Shown here: piece by piece, positions 26,637 to 35,929 of the stretch
Layout: each line of letters starts with the position of its first letter
How positions within the stretch are numbered: the stretch's first letter is position 1
Origin: Lachnospiraceae bacterium
Lineage (GTDB): Bacteria; Bacillota; Clostridia; Lachnospirales; Lachnospiraceae
Assembly: GCA_017450485.1 (NCBI GenBank)
Contig: JAFSTN010000025.1
Coordinates: forward strand, 124,001 to 188,000
Direction: 5' to 3'
DNA: 64,000 nucleotides
Notes under the pieces: model-generated
Told to the model about the DNA's origin: nothing
The model's input: the letters and a program-made list of their open reading frames with translations, nothing else
The model's database searches: none
Position numbers and translations under genes: made by a program

Positions 26637-27461
26637 ATGTCTGATAATAAATTTGCGTCCACAAATACATACGTCGCTTCTCAGGAACTGCTTGACGCCG
26701 TAAACGTGGCTATGGTCCTGGAGAAGCCTCTACTCATAAAGGGGGAGCCCGGCACAGGCAAGACCATGCTGGCTGCAGCGGTTGCTGAAAGCCTGGGCAA
26801 GCGCCTAATCATATGGAACATCAAGTCGACCACCAAGGCGCAGGACGGTCTGTATATGTATGATACGATCCAGCGACTCTATGATGGGCAGTTCGGTGAA
26901 GAAGGCGTGGATGATATCGCCAGATATATCAAACTCGGCAAGCTCGGAGAGGCTTTCAAGTCTGATGAACAGGTCGTTCTTCTTATCGATGAGATCGACA
27001 AGGCTGACCTGGAGTTCCCCAATGACCTGCTGTGGGAGCTTGATCAGATGGAGTTCTATATCCACGAGACCAGGGAGACGGTCAAGGCAAAGACACGCCC
27101 TGTGGTTATCATTACATCCAATGCGGAGAAGGAGCTTCCGGATGCTTTTCTCCGGAGATGTATATTCCACTATATCGACTTCCCGGATGCACCGCTTATG
27201 GAAGAGATAGTCAGGACACATTTCCCCGATGTTGAGGCCAATCTGCTTAAAAATGCCATGGATGTATTTTACTGGATCAGAGGGCTCAAGGACGTGCGTA
27301 AGAAACCTTCCACATCGGAACTTATCGACTGGGTCAACGCCCTTCAGATAGGAGGCATGGATCCGGCTTTGATCAAAAAGAATCTGCCCAATCTCGGCGT
27401 TGTCATTAAAAAGGACGAGGATATGGCAGTGGTCAAGAGCAGGACCAACGAACTGAACTGA
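26637..27461 (+). CDS. MoxR-type AAA+ ATPase
   Basis: This 274-residue AAA+ protein has Walker A GEPGTGKT (about residue 37), Walker B VVLLIDEIDKAD, sensor-1 VVIITSNAEKELPDAFLRR and an arginine finger region. MoxR ATPases work with VWA-domain proteins as chaperones in metal insertion or in assembly of enzyme complexes. The next gene codes for such a VWA protein, 20 bases downstream, so they form a pair. The start has a strong aaaggag site. The client is not evident nearby. Confidence 0.92.
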   Translation: MSDNKFASTNTYVASQELLDAVNVAMVLEKPLLIKGEPGTGKTMLAAAVAESLGKRLIIWNIKSTTKAQDGLYMYDTIQRLYDGQFGEEGVDDIARYIKLGKLGEAFKSDEQVVLLIDEIDKADLEFPNDLLWELDQMEFYIHETRETVKAKTRPVVIITSNAEKELPDAFLRRCIFHYIDFPDAPLMEEIVRTHFPDVEANLLKNAMDVFYWIRGLKDVRKKPSTSELIDWVNALQIGGMDPALIKKNLPNLGVVIKKDEDMAVVKSRTNELN

Positions 27462-27481
27462 ACCATACGTCAGGAGTATAG

Positions 27482-28690
27482 ATGTTCACAAGCTTCTACA
27501 ACAATCTCAGAGAATTCGGACTGGATGTGACACTCAAGGAGTGGCTCACATTGCAGGATGCACTCGATAAGGATCTCGCAGGCTCTTCGCTTACGAGATT
27601 CTATTATCTGTCGCGCATGATCCTCGTTAAATCCGAGACCGAATACGACAAGTTCGATATGGCTTTTGAGAATACGTTCAAGTCTGCGAAGTACGAGCCC
27701 GATATAACCAAGACCATGCTGGCATGGCTGGACAAGCCCGAGGCATATGAGCAGTGGCTTGAGGAAAAGAAGTTTGAGATGAATCAGGATCCGGGCGATA
27801 ACGCTCAGATCGACCGTGATGATGTCGAGAAAAAGTTCAGGGACAGGCTCAAAGAACAGGATTCGGAGCATAACGGCGGATCCTACTGGATAGGTACACA
27901 GGGAAAGACTTCGTTCGGTAATATGGGTGGACATATGGGCGGTATCAGAGTCGGCGGATCGACAGGATATCAGTCTGCTTTTGAGGTTATAGGTGCCCAT
28001 AAGTTTCAGGATTTCAGAGATGATAAAGTGCTGACATCCAGACAGTTCATGGCGGCACTTAAGAGCCTCAGACAGTTTTCAACCAAGCTTGATGTCCCCA
28101 AGACCGAGCTGGATATAGACGGTACGGTACACAAGACATGTAACAACGGCGGATATCTGCAGATCGTGATGGAGAAGCCTCGTAAGAATTCGGTCAAGCT
28201 GCTCCTTCTCATGGATTCCGGCGGAACCATGATCCCATACAGTACACTCCTGAACGAGTTGTTTCAGGCTGTAGATAAGATGGATCATTTCAAGGATGTT
28301 AAGACCTATTATTTCCATAACTGCATTTATGCGAAGGTCTATAACACTCCCGAATGTGAGAACGGTGACTGGGTTGATACGGACTGGCTTTTCAAAAATC
28401 TGGATTCCGATTATAAAGTGATGATTGTCGGAGATGCCGCCATGGCGCCGGAAGAACTGTATTCCACTACAGGAAACTACCGCGGTCCCAACAACGGTCT
28501 GTCCGGATGGGACTGGCTGCATCTGATGAAAAGCCATTATAAGCATATCGTATGGCTTAATCCCAAGATGGCTCCCGGAGATGCTCCGTGGAGAGAAGCG
28601 GAGACCGCCATCAAAACGATGTTTCCCATGTATAAGCTGACAGTGGCGGGACTTAAAGCCGCAGTTGCCAAACTTATGGTTAACAGGTAA
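27482..28690 (+). CDS. VWA-domain protein (CoxE-like), partner of MoxR ATPase
   Basis: This 402-residue protein has an N-terminal helical region (residues 1-150), a Gly-rich linker (GGSYWIGTQGKTSFGNMGG) and a C-terminal VWA domain from about residue 235. The metal-ion site that is usually DxSxS reads MDSGGTM here, so the middle Ser is replaced by Gly. It contains no signal peptide or TM segment and so acts in the cytoplasm. CoxE-like proteins pair with MoxR ATPases; that pairing is supported by gene order. The specific process is unknown. Confidence 0.85.
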   Translation: MFTSFYNNLREFGLDVTLKEWLTLQDALDKDLAGSSLTRFYYLSRMILVKSETEYDKFDMAFENTFKSAKYEPDITKTMLAWLDKPEAYEQWLEEKKFEMNQDPGDNAQIDRDDVEKKFRDRLKEQDSEHNGGSYWIGTQGKTSFGNMGGHMGGIRVGGSTGYQSAFEVIGAHKFQDFRDDKVLTSRQFMAALKSLRQFSTKLDVPKTELDIDGTVHKTCNNGGYLQIVMEKPRKNSVKLLLLMDSGGTMIPYSTLLNELFQAVDKMDHFKDVKTYYFHNCIYAKVYNTPECENGDWVDTDWLFKNLDSDYKVMIVGDAAMAPEELYSTTGNYRGPNNGLSGWDWLHLMKSHYKHIVWLNPKMAPGDAPWREAETAIKTMFPMYKLTVAGLKAAVAKLMVNR

Positions 28691-28694
28691 CGAC

Positions 28695-29984
28695 ATGAGC
28701 ATACTTATATTTCTCATCATCATACTGGCATTCATTGTTTTCATAGGTATCTTCAATGAGAAAGCGTTTCATATACAGAGTGATATAGCTTTGATAATGT
28801 TCTCGCTGATCATAGCATTGATACTCGCGATCATCAGCAGACTGACCTCCATTCCCTGGCTGGATGTGTTTGTGAACAGGATAGGAGATTTCGGATTCGA
28901 GGAGTACCTGCTTGACGGAGTGCTGTGCTTTATGCTTTTCGCCGGCGCGAGCAAGGTCAACATGGGGAAGTTCAGACAGAATATCCGCCCCATCCTGCTT
29001 CTCGCTCTGCTTACAACGGTTGTATCGTCTTTTCTCTATGGCTTATTGTTCTATATCATAGTGATGATCTTCGGCATCCCCATGGATATATGGATGTGCA
29101 TTTTGCTCGGGTGCGTGGTTTCACCGACTGACCCTATCGCGGCTACGGGCATACTCAATAAGATCGGTTTATCGAAGAATGTATGCTCCGTTATCGAGAA
29201 TGAATCGCTTTTTAATGACGGTACCGGTGTGGCTCTGTTCGTTTTCGTACGTTCCATAATCATTCAGAGCGGAAACAGCCATTTCATGATACTTATGTGT
29301 AAGGAGATCTTCGGAGCCATAGCAGTGGCTTTGGTCGTTTCATTTCTGCTGTTCAAGCTTATGGAGATCACCAAGGATCCTGTCAGGTATATCCTGATAT
29401 CACTTCTCGATGTATCGCTTGTTTATGTTATATGTGAGCATATGGGATTCTCGGGTGTTATAGCGTCGGTCGTATGCGGAATGTATTTCTCATATGCGAT
29501 GGATAAGATGGAACGAAGAGTAAAGGTGATAGATCCGTCCGAGTATTATAAGGACTTCTGGGAAATACTTGAGAGTATCCTGAATGCAGTTCTTTTTGTG
29601 ATGATAGGACTCATGCTCCTGGATGTGGAGATAAGTAGATACGCCCCCGTAGTCATACCGGCCGGCATTGTGATTCTGCTTGTTTCCAGGGCGGGAGGTG
29701 TGTCTCTGAGCTCGTGGCTTACAGGACGCAGCATACCGGGCAATTATGATCTTAAGGAATTCGTGATCCTGATGACATGGTCGGCGCTCAAAGGCGGGTT
29801 GTCTCTGGCACTGGCAATGGGGACTGCCGGGTATCTGGATCCGGCGATATATAAACTGTTCATAAACGTGACTTATGTGACGATATTTTTCACCGTTCTG
29901 GTTCAGGGACTTACTGTCAAAAAAGTATATTTCAAACTGGAAGACCATAAATCAAAGCGGATAAGACCCGGGGGTAATGTATGA
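28695..29984 (+). CDS. CPA1-family cation:proton antiporter
   Basis: This 429-residue membrane protein has 12 or so hydrophobic segments. The CPA1 signature SPTDPIAATG (about residue 142) and the ND motif in ESLFNDGTGVALFVF mark it as a NhaP/YjcE-type Na+(K+)/H+ exchanger. ATG 28695 was chosen; the longer frame starts inside the VWA gene and lacks a binding site. Its last four bases overlap the next gene, a TrkA-like regulator, so the exchanger is probably controlled by nucleotide binding. Confidence 0.92.
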   Translation: MSILIFLIIILAFIVFIGIFNEKAFHIQSDIALIMFSLIIALILAIISRLTSIPWLDVFVNRIGDFGFEEYLLDGVLCFMLFAGASKVNMGKFRQNIRPILLLALLTTVVSSFLYGLLFYIIVMIFGIPMDIWMCILLGCVVSPTDPIAATGILNKIGLSKNVCSVIENESLFNDGTGVALFVFVRSIIIQSGNSHFMILMCKEIFGAIAVALVVSFLLFKLMEITKDPVRYILISLLDVSLVYVICEHMGFSGVIASVVCGMYFSYAMDKMERRVKVIDPSEYYKDFWEILESILNAVLFVMIGLMLLDVEISRYAPVVIPAGIVILLVSRAGGVSLSSWLTGRSIPGNYDLKEFVILMTWSALKGGLSLALAMGTAGYLDPAIYKLFINVTYVTIFFTVLVQGLTVKKVYFKLEDHKSKRIRPGGNV

Positions 29985-31132
29985 AGATAATAGTAGTCGG
30001 ACTCGGAGAAACAGGCAGATCACTGATCAAACTTCTGGACGGATCGGATCATGACATAACCGTCATCGATAAGGATCGTGCATGCGTTGACATGATCACC
30101 GATAAATACACGGTCAACGGAGTATGCGGGAGCGGTGCGTCAATCGAGACGTTAAAGAAAGCCGGAGCGGATACAGCGGATGTGCTGGTTGCCCTGACAC
30201 ATACCGATGAGATTAATCTGCTCGCATGCATGCAGGCCAAAGTCGTAGGCACGAGGGCGACATGTGCACGCGTACTCATGCCCGATCTGGCAGATGAAAA
30301 GGAGAAGCTGAAAGAGGAATATAATATAGATTATCTGATCAGCCCGAAAGAGGATCTGGCCAAAGAGATATACAGAAATATCGGTCTGCCCGGATATGTA
30401 AAGATCGAGAATTGTCTTAATGACGAAGTATATGTCCTGGACTTAAATGCTGTAGGTGATTCTCCTTTGATAGGCAAGAGCATAGCTGAAATACAAAACA
30501 GCATCAGTGAGAACATGTTTATAGGTGTGATCGTCAGAGGTAAAAAGACTATAGTTCCCAGGGATACCGAAGTGATCGCAGAGAATGACAGTCTGTATAT
30601 AGTGGTATATAAGGAGCATCTGGGTGAGGTCTTTACGGCCCTTGGTATAAAGAGGTGTAAAACAGGCAATATAGCAATAGTGGGTGGGGGTATCACAGGC
30701 GCGTGCCTGGCCGATATGCTGACCGAAGACAAAAAGAAACTCACCATACTTGATGATAATCTGACCAGATGCAGGGAATTGATGGAGAGATATCCGAATG
30801 CACGGATTGCTTATGCCGAGGGTGATATTACGGAAGTACTCGATGAGGAACATCTGGACAGATCCGATGCCATCATATCTCTGACGGATAATGATGAGAT
30901 CAATCTGGTAATAAGTATGTATGCATGGTCCAAGGGTGTTAAGTCCGTTATAACCCGTGTGGACCGGCAGGTACATGTCAAACTTCTGCACAGAGTTAAT
31001 ATCGACATTACTGTATCGCCTACGGAACTGTGTGTTTTCTCTATCATGCGATTCATCAATACAGTCGGCGGCCGGAGTACGGATGAGCATGCGGATGTTC
31101 TGGAGTTTATAGGTGACCTCAGGAGATTTTAA
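29981..31132 (+). CDS. TrkA-like RCK-domain regulator
   Basis: This 383-residue cytoplasmic protein has two Rossmann NAD-binding RCK domains (IIVVGLGETGRSLIKLL at residue 3 and IAIVGGGITGACLADML near 228) and a TrkA-C region between them. TrkA normally gates TrkH/KtrB potassium channels, but no channel gene is nearby and the start overlaps the CPA1 antiporter. It may therefore control that exchanger. At 383 residues it is shorter than the usual double TrkA (about 450) because the second TrkA-C domain is missing or very short. Confidence 0.85.
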   Translation: MKIIVVGLGETGRSLIKLLDGSDHDITVIDKDRACVDMITDKYTVNGVCGSGASIETLKKAGADTADVLVALTHTDEINLLACMQAKVVGTRATCARVLMPDLADEKEKLKEEYNIDYLISPKEDLAKEIYRNIGLPGYVKIENCLNDEVYVLDLNAVGDSPLIGKSIAEIQNSISENMFIGVIVRGKKTIVPRDTEVIAENDSLYIVVYKEHLGEVFTALGIKRCKTGNIAIVGGGITGACLADMLTEDKKKLTILDDNLTRCRELMERYPNARIAYAEGDITEVLDEEHLDRSDAIISLTDNDEINLVISMYAWSKGVKSVITRVDRQVHVKLLHRVNIDITVSPTELCVFSIMRFINTVGGRSTDEHADVLEFIGDLRRF

Positions 31133-31174
31133 GACAGAGGCTTGTATTTATGAGGCTTGCGGAGACGTTAATTT

Positions 31175-33544
31175 ATGATCGATAAGATCGGTTCTGATAA
31201 AATCAATAAGATCATCGGTACCATAATGACGATATTCGTACTGTGCATTATCGCACTGTACGTGTATGGACAGGGTTTTGTACATCATGAAAGACTCTTT
31301 GATGACCATTGTGAAGAGTATACCGCTGCGTGGTATTACACCGATGAGAATGGAGAGACATGGGAATACCATGCCCCGGATTCCTTCGATATAGTCAATA
31401 CCGGCACCCTGACCGTTGAAACACGCCTGCCCGATGATCTCGGCACAGGCAGCTGTTTCTTCTACAGAACAGGCAAATCATTCAAAGCCTATATTGACGG
31501 TGAACTCCGTGAAGAATACGAGATCTCTGTATCGGAATTCGGCAGAAATGTTAAGTCTCTCTGGACAAAGATCGATCTGAATCCCTCGGATTCCGGCAAA
31601 GTTCTGGCCATAGTGAAGGAAGAGTATCCGCTGGATTATTGTATTATTCCCGTTTCTTATATAGGAGACCGCACGGGATTCTTACATGTGATCTTTGATG
31701 ATAACAAGGTCATACTTTCGGTTGCTTTTTCGCTGGTCATTCTCGGACTGGTGGTTTTCGTGATCTGCCTGGTTCAGCGCATACAGACACGTAAACCGTT
31801 TGCACTCTGGTATATGAGTATAGGAGTGCTGGCAGGAGCCATCTGGATCATATTGGATAATTTCATGTATCCGATCATTTTCGGAAACTATTATATTGAC
31901 GGTATATGTGAATACCTTGTTGTCTTTCTGATGCCGTTCCCTTTCCTTGCATATCTTAATCTGCTTCAGGAACGCAGGTACCAGTTTTTGTATAATCTGG
32001 CCGAAATTGTTCTTATCATCAATTTCATTGTATATACGTTCCTGCATTTTGGCGGCATTCTGGATTTTGACCTGAGCATGGATTACAGCATCATTGCGAT
32101 CGTTCTGGCTGCGCTGGTCTGTCTGTATACCATGATCAGGGATATCATGGATCATAATAATAAGATCACCCATTCGGTCATGATGGCAGGATTCGGCGCA
32201 ATGATCATAATGGCTCTGCTGGAAGTCATACACATCAATCTGCCGACACATAATAACGACGGCGTATTCGTAGCTGTCGGCATGATACTGTTGCTGGGAT
32301 GCGCGATCATACACGAGATACTCATGTTCAATGCACTGAATGTCAGGACCGCCAAGGCTCAGGAAGCCAACCGGGCCAAAACCACCTTCCTTGCAAATAT
32401 GTCGCATGAGATACGAACTCCGATCAATGCCATCATGGGCATGGATGAACTGATACTCAGAGAGGACATAAACGAGGAAACCCGTGGGTATGCCGTGAAT
32501 ATCAAGGAAGCCAGCCTGACACTCCTTGACCTCATCAATGATATACTGGATTTCTCCAAGATAGAGCAGGGCAAGATGGAGGTGACCGATGAGGAATACG
32601 ATATCCGTCAACTCATCAACTCCGTTCTGATCATGATAAGCGTAAAAGCAGAAGAGAAAAAGCTGAAGCTGATCCCGCATATCTCTTCAGATCTGCCTAG
32701 GGGACTTAAGGGTGACGAGAAACGCATACGTGAGATCATGATAAACCTGCTGAATAATGCCGTTAAGTATACGCATGAAGGCAGTATCACTTTCTCTGTT
32801 ACTCATGAAAAAGGGGATGAAGGAAGTATTGTTCTGATCATAAAAGTCTCCGATACCGGTATCGGCATCAAAGAATCGGATATGGACAGGCTTTTCAATC
32901 AATTTGAAAGGCTGGATCACAAACACAACAGAAATATAGAGGGTACCGGACTTGGTCTGGCCATCACGGCCAATCTGATACGGATCATGGGCGGAACCAT
33001 AGATTGTGACAGTACTTACGGTGTGGGAACAACCTTTACGGCTCGCATCCCGCAGATCGTGACGGACTCTTCGTCTATAGGCGATATAAACGTGTATATG
33101 AACGGGGCTGCGGCGGACAAGGAGAAAGACGATCCTTCCGCTGATGATAAATACTCCTGCCATGGAGCCCGTATTCTCGTGGTCGATGATAATGCACTCA
33201 ATCTTAAGGTCGCGGTCAGATATCTGGAGGCTCTGGAAGCTGTCCCGGTATCATGTACGGATGGATATTCAATGCTCGATATCATCACCAGAGAGAAATT
33301 CGATCTGATACTGCTGGATCATATGATGCCCGAGATGGACGGAATAGAGACATTGCAGAAAGCCATGGAAATGCCGGATAACCTGAATAAGGGTGTTCCG
33401 GTGATCGCTCTGACGGCAAATGCCATAAGCGGTGCACGGGAATTGTATCTGGAGAACGGTTTTACTGATTATCTGAGCAAACCCATGACCATCAAAGATC
33501 TGACTGATATACTTAAAAAGCATCTGTCGGGAAAGACAGGTTAG
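31175..33544 (+). CDS. Hybrid sensor histidine kinase with receiver domain
   Basis: This 789-residue protein has a TM near residues 12-32, an extracytoplasmic domain of about 145 residues, then seven hydrophobic segments (about 170-390) like a 7TM-DISM sensor. It continues with HisKA carrying His411 in NMSHEIRTPINA, HATPase with GTGLGLAI, and a receiver with DDN at about 670 and Asp715 in LLDHMMPEMDG. No HPT domain follows, so a separate phosphotransfer protein is needed. The ligand is unknown. recU starts 3 bases after its stop. Confidence 0.92.
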   Translation: MIDKIGSDKINKIIGTIMTIFVLCIIALYVYGQGFVHHERLFDDHCEEYTAAWYYTDENGETWEYHAPDSFDIVNTGTLTVETRLPDDLGTGSCFFYRTGKSFKAYIDGELREEYEISVSEFGRNVKSLWTKIDLNPSDSGKVLAIVKEEYPLDYCIIPVSYIGDRTGFLHVIFDDNKVILSVAFSLVILGLVVFVICLVQRIQTRKPFALWYMSIGVLAGAIWIILDNFMYPIIFGNYYIDGICEYLVVFLMPFPFLAYLNLLQERRYQFLYNLAEIVLIINFIVYTFLHFGGILDFDLSMDYSIIAIVLAALVCLYTMIRDIMDHNNKITHSVMMAGFGAMIIMALLEVIHINLPTHNNDGVFVAVGMILLLGCAIIHEILMFNALNVRTAKAQEANRAKTTFLANMSHEIRTPINAIMGMDELILREDINEETRGYAVNIKEASLTLLDLINDILDFSKIEQGKMEVTDEEYDIRQLINSVLIMISVKAEEKKLKLIPHISSDLPRGLKGDEKRIREIMINLLNNAVKYTHEGSITFSVTHEKGDEGSIVLIIKVSDTGIGIKESDMDRLFNQFERLDHKHNRNIEGTGLGLAITANLIRIMGGTIDCDSTYGVGTTFTARIPQIVTDSSSIGDINVYMNGAAADKEKDDPSADDKYSCHGARILVVDDNALNLKVAVRYLEALEAVPVSCTDGYSMLDIITREKFDLILLDHMMPEMDGIETLQKAMEMPDNLNKGVPVIALTANAISGARELYLENGFTDYLSKPMTIKDLTDILKKHLSGKTG

Positions 33545-33547
33545 GAT

Positions 33548-34081
33548 ATGAGCACACATAAAACGAGAGGCCTCCGGGGTTCCATTCTGGAGGATATGAT
33601 CAATCAGACCAACGATATATATCTGGAAAAGGGTCTTGCATGTGTTCAGAAGATCCCTACCCCCATCACACCCATAGAAATGGATAAAAAGACCAAGCAT
33701 ATCACGCTTGCCTATTTTGACCAGAAATCCACGGTGGATTATATAGGTGCGGTTCAGGGGATCCCTGTATGCTTTGATGCCAAGGAGTGTGCTCAGGACA
33801 CATTCAGCCTGCAGAACATACACGAGCATCAGGTTGACTTTATGGTCAATTTTGAAAAACAGGACGGGATCGCCTTTTTTCTGATATACTATACACATCG
33901 CGATGAATTCTATTACCTGCCGCTTGAGATGCTTCTGTTCTTCTGGAACAGGGCGAGGGAAGGCGGACGCAAAAGCTTCAGGAGGGAAGAACTTAATCCC
34001 GCCTATATACTTCCCAGGCATCCCGGGATACCGGTTCCGTATCTCGATATGATGCAGCAGGATCTGTATGATAGAGAGTGA
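33548..34081 (+). CDS. recU: Holliday junction resolvase RecU
   Basis: RecU cuts Holliday junctions in Gram-positive bacteria and modulates RecA. The 177-residue protein shows RGLRGSILEDMINQTNDIYLEKGLA, KIPTPITPI and the nuclease motifs STVDYIGAVQGIPVCFDAKE, with Asp and Glu-Lys-type residues, followed by HQVDFMVNFEKQDGIAFFLI. RecU is usually next to ponA; here it sits between a hybrid kinase and hisZ, an unusual place. Confidence 0.9.
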   Translation: MSTHKTRGLRGSILEDMINQTNDIYLEKGLACVQKIPTPITPIEMDKKTKHITLAYFDQKSTVDYIGAVQGIPVCFDAKECAQDTFSLQNIHEHQVDFMVNFEKQDGIAFFLIYYTHRDEFYYLPLEMLLFFWNRAREGGRKSFRREELNPAYILPRHPGIPVPYLDMMQQDLYDRE

Positions 34082-34119
34082 GCAGGTATCATCGGCAGGT
34101 TTCGGCTAGTGAGGATGAT

Positions 34120-35232
34120 ATGAGTAAGAGATTGTTACATACTCCTGAGGGAGTCAGGGATATATACGGCGATGAGTATAAGCGCAAGCTGAAGGTCGAG
34201 GCGCTTATACGCGAGAAGATCGGTGAGTTCGGATATGATGAGATAGAAACACCTACCTTTGAATTCTTTGATGTTTTTTCGAATGAGATAGGTACGACTC
34301 CCAGCAGGGAACTGTATAAGTTCTTTGACAAAGAGGGAGATACCCTGGTACTTCGTCCCGACTTCACACCTTCCATAGCGAGATGTGCGGCCAAGTATTT
34401 CATGGAATCCGATGAACCCATCAGGTTATCCTATGCGGGTAATACTTTTACCAATAATTCTATGCTGCAGGGCCGCCTGAAGGAGTCCATGCAGATGGGA
34501 GCGGAGCTTATAGGTGATGCTTCGGTACAGGCCGATGCCGAGATCATAGCACTGACCTGTGAGTCACTGTTCCATGCCGGTCTGTCGGATTTCCAGATAA
34601 GCGTTGGCAATGTCGCTTTCTTCAAGGGATTGTGCGCGGCCTGCGGTCTGGACGAGGAGACTGAGCTTGAACTCCGTGATTATATATCCGGTAAGAATTT
34701 CTTCGCTGCACAGGATCTGCTGGAGGCCAAATCCATAGATCCCGATGCGGCATCCAGACTTCTGTCGGTATCCGATCTGTTCGGTCAGGAGGATATACTT
34801 GATAAAGCCATGGAGACCGCCGATAATGCCAGGTCACGGGACGCTGTTGAGCGCCTGCGCGCTCTGGTCGATGTATTGAAGCTGTACGGGGTGGATAAAT
34901 ACATCTCATTCGATCTGGGCATGCTGTCAAAGTACAATTACTATACCGGTGTGATCTTCAAGGGATTCACATACGGTGTGGGAGATGCGATCGTAAAAGG
35001 CGGACGGTATGACAGACTGCTTAAGCAGTTCGGCAAGGATGCGCCGGCAGTCGGTTTTGTCATATTGGTGGATGACCTGCTTAATGCCATGCATAGACAG
35101 GGTATTCCGGTTACGATCAAAGATGATTTGGTGACCCTGGAATACACCGATGATACTTACGAGAGTGTTCTTAAGGAAGCACTTAAGATGAGACACGTCG
35201 GCGGCAGCCACGTGAAGCTCATCAGAAAATAG
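34120..35232 (+). CDS. hisZ: ATP phosphoribosyltransferase regulatory subunit HisZ
   Basis: HisZ is a histidyl-tRNA synthetase-like protein without aminoacylation activity that completes short-form HisG. It has 370 residues, with motif 2-like [17 protein letters not shown], and [11 protein letters not shown] and the C-terminal [28 protein letters not shown] 34120 has a gtgagga site; the longer frame would overlap recU. It is the first gene of a short his operon. Confidence 0.92.
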   Translation: MSKRLLHTPEGVRDIYGDEYKRKLKVEALIREKIGEFGYDEIETPTFEFFDVFSNEIGTTPSRELYKFFDKEGDTLVLRPDFTPSIARCAAKYFMESDEPIRLSYAGNTFTNNSMLQGRLKESMQMGAELIGDASVQADAEIIALTCESLFHAGLSDFQISVGNVAFFKGLCAACGLDEETELELRDYISGKNFFAAQDLLEAKSIDPDAASRLLSVSDLFGQEDILDKAMETADNARSRDAVERLRALVDVLKLYGVDKYISFDLGMLSKYNYYTGVIFKGFTYGVGDAIVKGGRYDRLLKQFGKDAPAVGFVILVDDLLNAMHRQGIPVTIKDDLVTLEYTDDTYESVLKEALKMRHVGGSHVKLIRK

Positions 35233-35258
35233 ATCACAGATTCGTTTGGGATAAGACA

Positions 35259-35900
35259 ATGGAAGACAGATATCTTACATTTGCCCTGGGAAAAGGGCGT
35301 TTGGCAAATAAAACAATGGAACTTCTCGAGGAGATCGGCATACATTGCGAGGAGATGAAGGATAAGGATACCCGCAAGCTGATCTTTGCAGATGAGAAGC
35401 ATAAGATGCGATTCTTTCTCGCCAAGGGGCCTGATGTCCCTACATACGTAGAGTATGGTGCAGCCGATATCGGTGTGGTGGGTAAGGACACTATCATGGA
35501 GGAAGGCCGCAGAGTATATGAAGTGTTGGATCTCGGATTCGGAAAGTGCAGGATGTGCGTATGCGGTCCCGAGACATCACGTGAGCTTCTCGAGCATCAC
35601 GAGATGATCAGGGTTGCTACGAAATACCCTCATATAGCGAAAGATTATTTCTACAACCATAAGCATCAGACTGTCGACATCATCAAACTGAACGGCTCCG
35701 TGGAGCTGGGCCCCATAGTTGAGCTGTCGGATGTGATCGTGGATATAGTTGAGACCGGTGGTACACTCAAAGAGAACGGTCTGACGGTACTCGAAGAGAT
35801 ATGTCCCTTAAGTGCCCGGATGATTGTGAACCAGGTGTCCATGCAGATGCAGACCGAGAGGATCAGGGAACTGATCGGTGCCATTAAAAAAAGATTGTAA
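35259..35900 (+). CDS. hisG: ATP phosphoribosyltransferase, short form
   Basis: HisG joins ATP and PRPP in the first step of histidine synthesis. The 213-residue length is the short form that needs HisZ, which lies directly upstream. Motifs include [32 protein letters not shown], and the PRPP loop [14 protein letters not shown]. The last part lacks the regulatory domain seen in long HisG. The stop is followed by a 12-bp perfect palindrome gccgcatgcggc (35901-35912). Confidence 0.96.
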   Translation: MEDRYLTFALGKGRLANKTMELLEEIGIHCEEMKDKDTRKLIFADEKHKMRFFLAKGPDVPTYVEYGAADIGVVGKDTIMEEGRRVYEVLDLGFGKCRMCVCGPETSRELLEHHEMIRVATKYPHIAKDYFYNHKHQTVDIIKLNGSVELGPIVELSDVIVDIVETGGTLKENGLTVLEEICPLSARMIVNQVSMQMQTERIRELIGAIKKRL

Positions 35901-35929
35901 GCCGCATGCGGCATAAACAGAGGTGTAAT

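Noticed and set aside
31682-32680. Open frame of 332 codons on the minus strand opposite the hybrid kinase
   Set aside because: It lies wholly within the kinase gene, is rich in His, Gln and Tyr, and shows no domain.
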